The translations under genes were made by a program, and so were the position numbers. The notes beneath the pieces were generated by a model that was not told where the DNA came from, searched no databases, and saw nothing but the letters and a program-made list of their open reading frames with translations. A stretch of DNA of 64,000 nucleotides. Source: Rana temporaria. Taxonomy: Eukaryota > Chordata > Amphibia > Anura > Ranidae. The stretch covers positions 330,556,089-330,620,088 of the forward strand of contig NC_053489.1 of NCBI RefSeq assembly GCF_905171775.1, read 5' to 3'. Every line of letters starts with the position of its first letter. Position 1 is the stretch's first letter. Shown here piece after piece: positions 1 through 10,340 of this stretch.

Positions 1-81
1 CTCCATAGACCCATGACATTTTCAGGTTGGTCTGGGTTGTGTGCATAGCGGGTGGATGGAGGAGCATGTAGTGTTGCCTGG

Positions 82-137
82 AAATATATAAGTTGCATCA
101 ATAGCTGCACTTAGCTGTCGATGCAACTTATATATTT
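82..137. repeat. Perfect 18-bp inverted repeat (hairpin)
   Basis: Two 18-base arms (82-99 and 120-137) are exact reverse complements around a 20-base loop. The arms begin with AAATATATAAG. No gene or larger element was recognised in bases 1-244; this hairpin is the only structure seen there. It could be the core of a small foldback element or chance AT-rich symmetry, though 18 of 18 pairs makes chance unlikely. Confidence 0.85.
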
Positions 138-249
138 GCTCTTTTTATCTTATTTAAGTGTTTTTAGTGATTGTATCCATTTACTATTAGTATAAGTCTT
201 TCTCTTGGAGAGAGCTAGATCCATTTAATCCTACATGAGAGTATGGGTA

Positions 250-793
250 TGTAACGGACTTATGCATGCTGCCGGGACATCAATAATCTTCATGCAGGAA
301 GGACTACAAGGAACTGCATGGCTTGTCACAATTGGATGTACCACATTGTATTCTGAGCTCAAAGGGTTAACTGGACAAAGGATCTCTTTCACTGCTGAAT
401 GCTAATGTCCCCTTGCATAGCTAATGAACTCTCTTGTGTAGGTAACAGCCCCCCTGTGAGGTGTATGCTGATGGGGATTATGTGTGAGTAATAATTGTTT
501 TAAAGGTTAATTGAATTCTATTGTCTGATCAAGCTAAGTCTAGGAGCCAAAAACGGCTAGCGGCTGATTGGCTCAAGGGAGTGTCATTTGTTTCTGTAGA
601 GTTTGTAACCAGATATAAGGAGGAAAAATGTGGCATTAAAGTTCAGTCCTGCTTGACTCTGCAAACGTAGCCCGTCTCGTTTCTTGGAAGGGCGTTCGAT
701 GGGATATACCGGCGGTACTTGCATATCGCAGCTTGCCAGGGAAAAGGACGTCTCCAACAGCTGAGACCCTCTCACCAGTGGGTAGCCGTTACA
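250..793 (+). mobile_element. Solo LTR with 5-bp target-site duplication
   Basis: The 544-bp block starts TGTAACGG and ends CCGTTACA, the TG...CA inverted termini of an LTR. It is flanked on both sides by GGGTA (245-249 and 794-798), a perfect 5-bp target-site duplication. Inside is a TATA-like ATATAAGG (613-619) followed about 20 bases later by ATTAAA (635-640), the usual U3/R order, so the LTR reads on the plus strand. No internal gag or pol lies on either side, so this is a solo LTR left by recombination between two LTRs. Whether the parent was retrovirus-like or Ty3-like cannot be told from the LTR alone. Confidence 0.85.
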
Positions 794-798
794 GGGTA

Positions 799-1382
799 CT
801 CTCCCTCTTTCTGGTTCCATTAATGAATTATAGTTGATTGGACCCTTGCTGAGATGTTTGATGTATATGAGTCCATCTATTGATGTACCTGGCATTAGTA
901 TTATGAATTATCATACTAATTTTATTAATTGTAAATGTTGAAATTCTAATAATTTGGAATTTCAAATGTTGGATTGTGTATTCAAATTTTGAGCAATGTC
1001 TTTATATATTCTAGAAAGGTTTATCTAATAATATAATTTTCTATAATTTTTTAGTAATTTATTAATCCATCATATTATATTATATCTGTATGTATTGAAT
1101 ATTAGGCAATACTGGGTGTTCCTTCCTTCAGGTTCCACCCACTATGTGCATACCATATAGCTTTAGCGATATCTGGAGTTCCAGCTTTGTGATGTAATAT
1201 AGTACAATATTGTATGGCTATGTTGCCCTATGCCTTTGTGTGTGTGTGTAGTTATGCACTGAGAGCCTGTGAGTTGGGTCTTACCTGATCTCTATCGGCT
1301 TCCCCTCCCCTTCCACACACAAAAAAAACCCTCTTGGTTTCATTGTACCAAAAATGTATTCTTTGTGTAGCCGCAGCTATCT

Positions 1383-1413
<31 letters not shown>

Positions 1414-1480
1414 CTCCCCATATCTGTTGTTTCCCTGTTTTTCTATTTTTGGCCACTAGAGGGAGTATTGGTGACAGTGG
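799..1480. other. Unassigned AT-rich DNA
   Basis: No coding frame or terminal repeat was recognised. The stretch holds a short (TA)n tract near 1388-1402 followed by a T run, and a GTGTGTGTGT tract near 1238. Nothing else stands out. Confidence 0.5.
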
Positions 1481-1639
1481 TGAGCCTAGATCACTGATCC
1501 CATTGAGGAGGCAGATCTTTGCTTCCCTTTAAGGGACTAATTTGGGGGCGGGATTTGCTAACTCTGTGCAGGTGCCTGTCTACATACACACACCCACACA
1601 CACACATATATATACTGAAGGGCTTTCTGGAGAGAGCCA

Positions 1640-1890
1640 TAAAAGACCTCTTAGGCTCTGAGGAAAGGTGTGCGCCCAAGAAACGTTAGCCGTTCCGCCG
1701 CTTAAGGGTACCATTGAATCCTCAATATCATCACGTCTTGCTGGCAGGGACCAAGAAGACTGGTCTGATTAATTGACAAAGCTGTATTCAAACTCTCGTT
1801 TTTGAGTATAAATCACTTGTTTTTACTAAAATAAAAATCTCTTATGATAATGCACTAGGTCGGTGCGCACTCCCTCTTTTGTTTTTTCTT
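1640..1890 (+). mobile_element. Possible Penelope-like element terminal fragment
   Basis: Around 1657-1685 the sequence has CTGAGGA, a short GC stem (GGTG/CGCC), then GAAAC, the order of conserved blocks in a hammerhead ribozyme. About 190 bases on, AATAAAAATCTC and a GTGCGCACTCC segment resemble the end of the Penelope-like element at 30.7-35.2 kb (AATAAAGACATCTC followed by GGAGTGCGGC). Terminal repeats of Penelope-like elements are known to carry hammerhead motifs. The stem has unpaired bases next to the core, so activity is doubtful. Placement in this family is inference from arrangement rather than from alignment. Confidence 0.35.
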
Positions 1891-2096
1891 TACTGTCTAG
1901 ACTTTACACAGAGGGTCAAAATACCACAGGCGTGGCATGTAGACTTGATCTGCACCTGCCCAGATCTATTGGAATTACTTTTTCAATATAGTAATCAGAT
2001 TTGCTATTTTTATTTTTTTTGGTCACATAGGATATATCTGCTTTGGCATACACAAAAGTACATAGTTCAACTAATTTAGTATATGCTTCATTACGC

Positions 2097-2530
2097 TTAA
2101 AGCGGGGGTTCACCCTAAAAAAAATATTAATATTACATTGAGCTCACTTCAGAGATTGACCGTATGCTGATCTTTTTTTTGTTTTTGTCGTACATACCGT
2201 AGAATCGCTATTACCCCCCCCCCGGCTTCCGGGTGGTGAATCCTGCGGCACTGGGCGTTCCTATCCAGCAGGCAAGTGATTGATGTGATGGTGAATCCTG
2301 CGGGACTGGGCATTCCTATCCAGCAGGCAAGTGATTGACGTGATGACGAACACTACCCCCGTCGCATACGGAGCGCCACGAGTTGCTGAAAGGAGACGAA
2401 CGGCGAGTCAGCACTATACGGCGCCTACCCACCGATGTTCGGCTTCTTTTGGCAACTTCTGACACTCCGTATGCGTCGGGGGTAGTGTTCGTCATCACGT
2501 CAATCACTTGCCTGCTGGATATTGGCCGAA
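2097..2530. mobile_element. TTAA-flanked foldback element, right end lost
   Basis: The left end is TTAA followed by AGCGGGGGTTCACCCT, matching the terminus of the complete element at 44.2-44.7 kb. Internal arms 2305-2372 and 2464-2525 are near-perfect reverse complements, sharing for example the ACTACCCCC / GGGGGTAGT pair. The region before the arms holds a roughly 55-bp unit repeated directly twice (about 2235-2345). The matching right terminus is missing, so the element is truncated near 2530 or joined to another repeat. Confidence 0.6.
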
Positions 2531-2635
2531 AACAGCTGTTTTGGGGACATGCCGAAACAGCTTAAAAATTGCCAATAATGACTGCTTGCATGAGCACCGC
2601 TGACTGTCCCGTGTCCTCCTCCAGCCCCCCTCCGT

Positions 2636-3010
2636 TTTGCTGCAGTCTCTCTCCCTCCGTGTCCCCCCTCGGTTTTTCCTTCTCCTCCGTGTCCCCCTCG
2701 GTTTTTCCTTCTCCTCCGTGTCCCCCTCTGTGTTTCGTTCTCCCCGTGTTCCCCACCGCATTTCTCTCTCCCTCTGTGTATCCCTGCCTGTCCCCCGTGT
2801 TTCTCTCTCCCTCCGTGTATCCCTCCGTGTCCCCCGCCGTGTTTCTCTCTCCCTCTGTGTCCCCCCGTGTTTCTCTCACCCTCCGTGTATCCCTCTGTGT
2901 CCCCCCCGTGTTTCTCTTACCCTCCGTGTATCCCTCTGTATCCCCCTTGTGTTTCTCTAAGTCCTCTGTGTATCCCTCCGTGTCCCCCGCCGTGTTTTTC
3001 TCTCCTTCCG
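2636..3010. repeat. Pyrimidine-rich minisatellite
   Basis: Degenerate units of roughly 40-50 bases are built from CTCTCCCTCCGTGTATCCCT and CCGTGTCCCCC-like words. The plus strand is almost purely pyrimidine with regular GTGT interruptions. Long open frames across it on both strands (Ser/Pro/Leu-rich on plus, Arg/Glu/Thr-rich on minus) are products of the repeat and are not called as genes. Confidence 0.8.
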
Positions 3011-3109
3011 TGCTCCTCCTCCACCCCCTGGAACTGTCAGGATGGAGAGCGGGGTAGGAGCCGGTAAATCCTGTACTGTACTGTACTGTACCGAATTGAC
3101 AGAGTCTGT

Positions 3110-3157
3110 GATGACTGACTGTCCATTCACATAACTGTGAATGGACAGTCAGTCATC
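3110..3157. repeat. Perfect 22-bp hairpin beside a CTGTA repeat
   Basis: Arms 3110-3131 and 3136-3157 are exact reverse complements with a 4-base loop. The arm includes ACTGTCCATTCACA. A third, slightly diverged copy of the arm follows directly (about 3165-3186), and a short CTGTA tandem precedes it (3071-3090). Confidence 0.9.
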
Positions 3158-3199
3158 TGACTGATTGACTGACTATCCATTCACATAAAACAGTTTATG

Positions 3200-3738
3200 A
3201 ATGAAGAGAAGCCTCTGTCCCTGTCTCAGAGCGGGGATGTCAGAGGTCTGTTAAGACCCCTGATATCTCACCAAAGCCCCCCCAACAGGGCTGATTAAAA
3301 AAAGAAATAATTGCAATAAATAATTTAAAAACAAAAATGTAAATACTAATAAAAACTAAAATGTAAATAATAATAAAAAATAAAAAAAACACACTGACAA
3401 TCCACTACCCCAACTGAAAAAAAAATATATCATTGTAAAAAATGAAATAAAAAAATCACCATAAAAAAAAATAGTAATTATTAAAAAAAAAAAGAAAAGT
3501 AATTTTCGGTTTCGGCCTGTCATATTTTTTTATTTTGGTTTTGTTTCAGTTCTGAAATTTCCATTTTGGTGCACCACTACTGCTTACCTTTAGTTGTTAC
3601 AAATTATCTGTGAATTGGTCAGTTTAATTGTTCGTGACAACATTCTGTATGCAAGGTCTGCATTTACCGTTGTGCTCTATGGGACTTTCCAAGCTCTGCC
3701 CCTCCTCTTCATCCAACGCCATCTTTAGCAGCAGAACG
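3200..3738. other. Unassigned, with an A-rich tract
   Basis: Bases 3294-3500 are very A-rich, with AATAA and AAAATAAA words. They are followed by a TTTCGGTTTCGG motif and a GGTGCACCACTAC sequence that looks like a repeat terminus. No coding region was recognised. Confidence 0.45.
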
Positions 3739-4032
3739 ATGGCTGAAAAGAAGGAGCATGCCGTTGCAGAATGAAAAAGTGACGCCTACAGTATGTCCCT
3801 GGATGAGATACAACCTATGGTGAAGATTCTTGAGAAAAATTATTATGATGGAAGGTTCTGCAACTACCCCAGGCCTAATACAAGAAAAGACACTATCATG
3901 GAGAAGGTTGTCCATGTGCTTGCTAAGAAGCATGGCGTGATGTGAACAAAGGACCAGCTGCGCAATAATTGGTCTAACTTGAAGCATAGGGAGAAAAAAA
4001 AGTTGCAAAAAATCCACAGAATGATCAAAAAT
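3739..4032 (+). pseudogene. Myb/SANT-like protein of a PIF/Harbinger element, decayed
   Basis: Translation from the ATG at 3739 gives a short lead, an in-frame TGA at 3772-3774, then about 85 residues that match the Myb-like protein encoded at 54.5-55.7 kb in layout. Shared features are a region ending in VKILEKNYYDG, the word IMEKVV, and a QLRNNWSNLKHREK segment corresponding to QLRKQWSDLKLRE there. A second in-frame TGA sits between the helices near 3942. PIF/Harbinger elements typically encode a DDE transposase plus a Myb-like DNA-binding partner. Here the partner is broken by two stops and no transposase is nearby, so this is an old fragment. Confidence 0.75.
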
Positions 4033-4039
4033 TTTAATT

Positions 4040-5050
4040 TCTACCATTTCTGCTTTCTCTCAGCTATGAAATACATATATTCTTCTCTGCAATCTCATCA
4101 TCAATGCAAACCAATTTCTTCAGCATGCATGCTACTGTGATTACATTAATATGTGCAATATTAATATACTGTACAGCAGGAATATTTTTTTGTGTGGAGG
4201 GGGTGGTGGAACTTGCATTTGTTCTCCACATTTAAAAAGGGGACATTTTTCATCACTCTACCCATATTGTGTGCTTAATTTTTTTTAGGGTTAATGATTC
4301 GTGTTTTTTTTTTTTTTTTTAAACACAAGAAAGCACACTTTGACTCCAACTTTGCAACAACAGGAATGGATGCCATGCTGATGGCTCAGTGGGCTGGTTT
4401 CAGTGACAGGCAGCCTGTCAAAGCACAGCCATTAATTTGAGCACTGCTGTACTGCCCAAGGCAGGCCCTAGCATGAGACCCAGGTGACAATTCACGGGTG
4501 GACTGGGCTGGGATGGTAGGAGCATACTGGAAGCTTCAGTATTTCAGTGCTTCTTTATGTTGCCAGCCTGCCCACCACATGCACAGAGCCAATAGGCTTT
4601 TGGAGCACTTCCTTTGGCTCTGCTGCTGCAATAGGTGTGTGAAAGGTCACATTGGTGGTCAGGGACAGAATTCCTCTGATGGCTGCTGCTGCTCCATCCT
4701 CCAAATCATCCCTTGAGTCAGTGTGTGGGCAGGGAGTGGCAGCTGGCTTGGTGCAGTTGCCCTAGAAGAGGGGATTCGCTTACTGCTCCTTCCAGCATGC
4801 CTGAGTCAGCTTGTGACACACTCTGCTTTTCCTGCCCCTCTCTCCCTTCCCGTGTGCTGCATATATGAAGAGGAAGAGAGGGTGTGAAGATTAACCAAGC
4901 AGCCGCTGACTGTGAGCCCCCCCCCCCCGAACCATCCAAGTGAGTGAGCTGAGCACTGACCATACCCTGACCCCTCTCTCTGCCCCCACCCTATCACCCC
5001 TCTCTCTGCCCCCCTCCTCCTCTCTCTCCCTGCCCCTCTGTCCCTGTCCT
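4040..5050. other. Unassigned
   Basis: This kilobase holds a T run near 4302-4320, a C run near 4918-4928 and a CT-rich stretch from about 4980. No convincing gene was found; short frames have no recognisable motifs. Confidence 0.45.
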
Positions 5051-5055
5051 CTTCT

Positions 5056-5311
5056 GCAGCAGGCGATAGTGACAAGTGACACACTGCATCTGGGTGGCAG
5101 GTGAAGGTGGCAAATGACATGATGCATCTGGTGACAGTCAACAGTCGCAAATGACATGCTGCATCTGGTGGCAATAGATGGTGGCAAGTGACACACTGCA
5201 TCCGGTGGCAGGTGATGGTGGCAAGTGACACGCAGCATCTGGTGACATGCAATGGTGGAAAGTTACACACTGCATCTGGTGGCAGGCAGACATATTGCAT
5301 CTGGATGCAGG
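5056..5311. repeat. 40-bp minisatellite, left block
   Basis: About six degenerate copies of a roughly 40-base unit read like GTGGCAAGTGACAC then CTGCATCTGGTGGCAGG. The array stops exactly where the L2-like LINE begins and resumes at 7985 with the same unit and orientation, so both blocks were once one array. His/Cys/Pro-rich minus-strand frames here are repeat artefacts. Confidence 0.85.
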
Positions 5312-5370
5312 CAATGGTGAATGAGTGAGTGAATTACTTATATAGCGCTACAAATGCGAACTGAATCGCC

Positions 5371-6883
5371 TCAAGGCACTTGGCATCCATTTTCCTTCAG
5401 TTTAACCCTCAGAATAGATGGGTCTTTAGTTTTTTTCTCTGAAGGCCAGGTGATCAATTTCCATTCGGATATTAGTTGGTAAAGCGTTCCATAGTCGAGG
5501 TCCTTGAACTGAAAAACGACGTTCTCCTTTGGTCTTATATTGGGCTTTGGGAATTTGTAATACTTTTTGGTTAGCTGATCTAAGAACTTGATTTGGGTTT
5601 TGTTGTTATATTTTCTCACTTAAATATAGGGGCGCGCTTCCGTGTACACATTTGTGCTTTATGCATAAGGCCTTGAAAGTGACTCGGTCCTTTATGGACA
5701 GCCAATGGAGGGATCTCAGGGACGGGGTGATTGGTTCCCAGGGTTTTTTCCCTGTTGTCAGTCGAGCTGCCATGTTTTGGATGATTTGGAGCCAGGCGAG
5801 TTGGTACTTTGGGAGTCCGAGGTAAAGGTCATTTGCATAATCCAATCTGGAGTTAATGATTGACCCTACCACTACCGCTGTGTCTTCTTTAGGGATGAAG
5901 GGAACAACTCTTCGTAGGAGCCGTAGAAGATGGTGCGATCCGCTAATTACTGATCCTATTTGTTTATCCATTGTCATGTCCGAGTCAAAGATGACTCCTA
6001 GACTTTTGACCTTGGTGCTAGGGGTGATGGTTTGTCCTAAAATGGGTGGAGGGGTCCAGGTAGTCCTGGCCAGTTTCCTCCTGTTTGCATGGAGTTGAAT
6101 GATTTCTGTTTTTGCTCCATTGAGTTTGAGGTGACTCTCCGTCATCCAGATGTCTATCTGAGTGAGGCATTGTTCTAATGCGGGGTATTGGTTCTTTTTG
6201 TCGCTGATATGAAAATAAAGTTGCGTATCATCCACGTAGGAGTGATAGAGAAGGTCGTGATTACTAATAATTTTTAGGAGTGGGCGGAGGTAAATATTGA
6301 ATAGCACGGGTGATAGGGGAGATCCCTGAGGGACTCCGCAAGACACGCTGCGTGATTCAGATGTGAAAGGTCCTAGTTTCACTATCTGGGATCGATTTTC
6401 CAGGAATGATGAAAACCATGGTAGATCCGAGTCTGCCACTCCAGCTATCTCTGTGAGCTGGGTTAGCAACAGTTTGTGATCTACTGTATCAAAGGCAGCA
6501 CTGAGGTCGAGCAGTATAGCAGTATCAGGAGAGAAGATTCTCCGTCATCTGCTGCTTCGAGGGCGTCATCCCATATTTTGAGAAGCACTGTTTCTGTCCC
6601 ATGACCTGGTCATAAAACCCAATTGTAGTGGGTCCAGGAGTTTATGGGTGTCTAAATGGTGTTGCAGTTGTTGTACTACTACCTTTTCCATAAACTTGGA
6701 AAAGATGTTGACGGAGGTTATTGGTCGCCGATTGTTTGGATCTTTGGGGTCTGAATTGTTTTTTTTTAGAAGGGGTTTAATTATGCCTTGCTTTAAGGGG
6801 GTCGGAACTATGCCTTTTTTAAATGATTGGTTTATGAGGTAAGTGATTGCGGGTGCCAAAATATCGGCACATTCTTTTACCAC
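5371..6883 (-). pseudogene. LINE reverse transcriptase, frameshifted
   Basis: Three consecutive frame segments (6883-6566, 6469-5606, 5619-5371) together cover a non-LTR reverse transcriptase. The first carries NRRPITSVNIFSKFMEKVV (fingers), the second carries the palm motif GVPQGSPLSPVLFNIYL and the catalytic box YVDDTQLYF, and the last is the C-terminal thumb region. These motifs are typical of the Jockey/CR1/L2 group. Around 6470-6565 motif A falls in a shifted frame. The enzyme would copy LINE RNA at a nicked target. The gene follows the endonuclease remnant with about 400 decayed bases between them. Confidence 0.88.
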
Positions 6884-7283
6884 ATTTGTGGGAATGATGT
6901 CATTGGGGGATGTACTATCTCGGAGATTTCCGATGATTTTTTTTGTGGTATCGATGGAGATTGGCGCTAATGTAAATTTTTTGGATCAAAGAACATCTTT
7001 TTGATTAGTGGGGGTAAAGTTGGTGATTTGATTTTGCTGAATTGTTTCACTATTTTTTTCAATTTTTTTGATGAAAAAATCCAATAATTCATTGCAGAAC
7101 TATTGTGTTTCATTTTTCAGAGCTTCTAGGCAGGCTGGGTTCATGGTTTAAAAGACTATGTTGAAGAGCTCTCGGGGACGATTTCGGGCTTTTGCGAGAG
7201 CATTTGAAAAATGCTCTTTTTTTGCTTTGAAAATTTCCTTGTGGTATCTCTTAGTGATTAATTTATATTTTCCGTGGTTTTCT

Positions 7284-7984
7284 TTAGTGGAGTTTCTTCT
7301 CCAGGCACCTTCGTTCTTGTTTCAATGACGTGAGAGTGTCATTGAACCAGCTGGAGTTGTTTTTACGGATAAGCGCTCTGCGTTTTGGGGCGATTATATC
7401 TGCGGTTTGCAGCAAAGCTTTGTTGATGGCGTTAAGAATTTCTGCTGGTGATTGAGTTTGTTTTATTTCTGTCATGTTATTTAAAAGGGTATTCTTAAAA
7501 TGTTCTGAATGAAGTTTCTTCATAGATCTTGTCCAGTATGTCCTTGGCTGAATTGCAATTTTTTTTAGGACGACGTTGGTGGTTATTTTAAAATTAATTG
7601 CATGATGATCTGTCCAGGGTAGGGATCTGTTTTCTGAAATGTTGATGTCCACATCCTGTTTGAAAATCAGGTCCAGGATGTGGCCTAAGGCATGCGTGGG
7701 TGTGCATATCAGTTGCTGCAGACCTAGTCCTTCCAATTGGTCGATGCAGGCGTTGGCTATGGGATCCTGTGAGGAGTTGGCCCAGAGGTTGAAATCTCCA
7801 AGAAGCAGAAGGTGCTTGGCTTTTAGAGTGTAAGTAGCTATAAATTCTGTCAGCGATGAGAGGAGATGCGTCTTTGGGCCTGGTGGTCTATAGCATAATA
7901 GTATATGGATCATATCCTGGGGCGTTGTTTGGAGTTGTAGCGTGAGTGTTTCCTTTAACGGTAGTGAACTCTGTGCATCTCGTT
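7284..7984 (-). pseudogene. LINE apurinic-type endonuclease, C-terminal part
   Basis: The minus-strand frame carries HLLLLGDFNLWAN (the GDFN metal-binding motif) and LPWTDHHAINFKI (equivalent to the conserved SDH catalytic end motif), as in the exonuclease/endonuclease/phosphatase fold of LINE ORF2 proteins. The N-terminal half with the Asn and Glu catalytic motifs is lost because the element is truncated into the minisatellite. The longer open frame continues into the repeat at 7985-8288, but that His/Pro/Cys part is a read-through artefact. Confidence 0.85.
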
Positions 7985-8296
7985 GACACACTGCATCTGG
8001 TGGCAGGAGACAGTGGCAAGTGACACGCTGCATCTGGTGGCAGGCGGTGGTGGCAAGTGACTCACTGCATCTGGTGACAGGCGACATTGGCAAGTGACAT
8101 GCTGTATCTGGTCGCAGGTGATGGTGGCTCGCTACATCTGGTGGCAGACAACAGTGGCAAGTGACATGCTGCCTCTGGTGGCAGGCGGCGGTGGCAAGTG
8201 ACATGCTGCATCTGGTCACAGGCAATGGTGACACGCTGCAGCTGGTGGCAAGTGACAAGCTGCATCTGGTGACAGGCAATGGTGGCAAGTGACAAG
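7985..8296. repeat. 40-bp minisatellite, right block
   Basis: About eight degenerate copies of the same roughly 40-base unit seen at 5056-5311, in the same orientation. It is separated from the left block by the LINE. Confidence 0.85.
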
Positions 8297-8986
8297 CTCA
8301 GGGTTCTCACTGATTCTGCATTAGAGTGAGTTGAACTATTTCATTATATATTACAATGTAGTAATGGAAATATTGTGATTTGATCATCTTGACACCGTAT
8401 TAAGCATGATGTTGGGATGATTTCAGTGCTAGCACCAGCCATTCACCCGATAAATCACTCCCACAGCGGAATTCCCCATCAACCCTGAGACTACATTCCC
8501 CCCTGGTCCTTGGCAAAATTGTCCCTGAATGGTAGTTTGGAAATGTGGTCACCCTACCGGGGGCAGGGTGGCACTTTTCCTCCAGGAAAAAACTGCACCG
8601 CTTCCCTCAGATCAATCCCAAACTGAATACATATCCATATCCATCCGTATCCATATTGCACAATTGCGCATAGTTTATATACTGTTTTTGTGCAAAATTA
8701 AAGTGGGCCGGTCTGGGTGACGTCCAGGGCCAAATTTTTGTCCCAGTCCAGCCCCGCCGATGATGCTGAACTATGCCAAAGTACATCAGGTGTTGAAGCA
8801 GATCCCCTACAACATTCCTCTGATCACATCACAAGCAGCACAGGCATGCCACTACACATATACTTTAACATAAGCTACATTTTTATTGTTTCTATCTTTT
8901 ACAGCACATCATCTGTCTGAAGAACAGGGATTCAATTCTCTCACTGCAAAAAGATTGGTAGCTGATCTTTTTATGGGCTCATCCGA
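8297..8986. other. Unassigned
   Basis: No coding region or terminal repeat was recognised. A small (CCATAT)n-like patch lies near 8634-8660. Confidence 0.4.
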
Positions 8987-8990
8987 GTAA

Positions 8991-9328
8991 TTTCGCGTAC
9001 ACAAGATCGGTCCATCCGATGAGAACGGTCTGATGGACTGTTTTCATCGGTTAACCGATGAAGCTGACTGATGGTCAGTCGTGTCTACACACGATCGTTT
9101 CAGAACGCGGTGACGTAAAACACAACAACGTGCTGAAAAAAACGAAGTTCAATTCTTCCAAGCATGCGTCGACTTGATTCTGAGCATGCCTGGATTGGAC
9201 GTGCCTACAAATGCTTTTTTTAACCTATAGATAAATAACCGATGGGGCCCACACACGATCGGTTTGGTCCCATGAAAACGGTCCATCAGACCGTTCTCAT
9301 CAGTTTGACCGATCGTGTGTACGCGGCA
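8991..9328. mobile_element. Miniature inverted-repeat element, ACACACGATCGG termini
   Basis: The left end (CGCGTACACAAGATCGG) and right end (CCGATCGTGTGTACGCGG) are inverted copies about 45 bases long, both continuing into GATGAGAACGGTCTGATGG-like sequence. TAA flanks the left and TTA the right, compatible with a diverged 3-bp TWA duplication of PIF/Harbinger type. The interior contains AAGCATGCGTCGACTTGATT, also found in opposite orientation in the element at 11533-11950, so the two are members of one family. Confidence 0.75.
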
Positions 9329-9331
9329 TTA

Positions 9332-9708
9332 GAGGAATGCAAAGATCACTTGACCTCTGTCCAAAACGTTTTTATGGTTGTAGTTGACACACTATGTAAA
9401 ATGTAACATGTTTCACTTTATTCAATGTTTATTTTCTTTACTTTTTGTATAATTCAGTTCAGTTTGTGTGGTCATTGTTTACAAGACTTTTCACCTCAAC
9501 TTCATAGTTAAACTATTTCTAATGTTGAGGAAAACACTTTATTGTGTAATAATATACTTTACATATCTGTAATGTGGGTGCTTTATGCACAATTATGCTG
9601 AAGGCCTGCTTAGGAAAAACCTGTTTTTTAGCAAAGCTGTCTTTAATGTTTGTGCAACCAGTCACCATATTATAGTTTTGTGCAGACACAGCACGTCAAA
9701 TATGCATG
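9332..9708. other. Unassigned AT-rich DNA
   Basis: No terminal repeat or coding motif was seen between the two flanking mobile elements. Confidence 0.4.
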
Positions 9709-9716
9709 TACACATA

Positions 9717-10332
9717 CAGAGGCATAGCTTGAAGTTTGTGGGCTTGATGCAAAAGATAGTCCTGGGACCCCTCACTACTACCTGCCCCTTCCTCTGCGCA
9801 CCAAGATACTCCCATTATGTGCCAAGATACTCAAAGTGGCTAAAGAGTTATTTCAGAGATTTATGTACATATTGAGAGGGTAATTCAAAATATTTTGTAG
9901 AAACCATCCATCACATGAACTTGCCCCCTTTCCCCCATCCTAGTAATCACATGACCTCGCCCACTTGTCCAATCCTAGTAATGACATGACCTTGCCCCCC
10001 ATCCTAGTAATGACATGACCTTGTCCCCCCCATCCTATTAATGACATGACCTCACCTCCCTCCCCATCCTAGTAATGACACGACCCCAGCCAATGAGAAC
10101 AGAGGAAGGGTAGGACTGGGGAGAAGGCAAACAACTGGAAGCTGGGTATTGGATTATAGAACTTGGCTTGAGCCCTGGGAGATACAAGGCAGATCAGAGC
10201 TGGGCTACAGCTCTGGGATTTTGTGGAGGAAATCAAATGTAATATGACAGCAGGGAGCAGAGCTGTTGGCCCCTTGGAGCTAGGGGTGGGGTTACAATTG
10301 CAGCCCCTGCAACCCCTGATGCTACGCCCATG
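9717..10332. mobile_element. Non-autonomous hAT element with 8-bp target duplication
   Basis: The termini CAGAGGCATAGC and GCTACGCCCATG are imperfect inverted repeats of the hAT type (CA...TG ends). The element is flanked by perfect 8-bp direct repeats TACACATA at 9709-9716 and 10333-10340, the diagnostic target duplication length for hAT transposons. There is no transposase inside. The centre holds a short minisatellite and a GGGGTTACAATTGCAGCCCC stretch. Confidence 0.85.
9935..10085. repeat. Roughly 35-40-bp tandem repeat inside the hAT element
   Basis: Four or so copies of CCATCCTAGTAATGACATGA followed by CCTTGCCCCC-like sequence. Length variation of this array would be expected between copies of the element. 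Confidence 0.75.
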
Positions 10333-10340
10333 TACACATA

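Larger units (their letters stand above)
5312..7984 (-). mobile_element. 5'-truncated L2-like (CR1/L2 group) LINE
   Basis: Reading on the minus strand, an endonuclease domain remnant is followed by a reverse transcriptase, then a short 3' tail ending in ATTCACTCACTCATTC, a simple-repeat tail of the kind seen on L2 LINEs. The body lies between two halves of one minisatellite, which fixes both ends closely. The 5' half of the endonuclease and any ORF1 are absent, the usual 5' truncation of target-primed insertion. The frame is broken in several places, so the copy is dead. Confidence 0.85.

Noticed and set aside
2504..3067. Overlapping long open frames on both strands (Ser/Pro-rich plus, Arg/Glu/Thr-rich minus)
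   Set aside because: They follow a degenerate pyrimidine minisatellite in all frames; there is no domain, and the peptide repeats reflect the DNA repeat.
7985..8310. His/Cys/Pro-rich minus-strand frame fused to the LINE endonuclease
   Set aside because: The repeat continues on the other side of the LINE, and the fused part is minisatellite read-through, not a zinc-finger domain.
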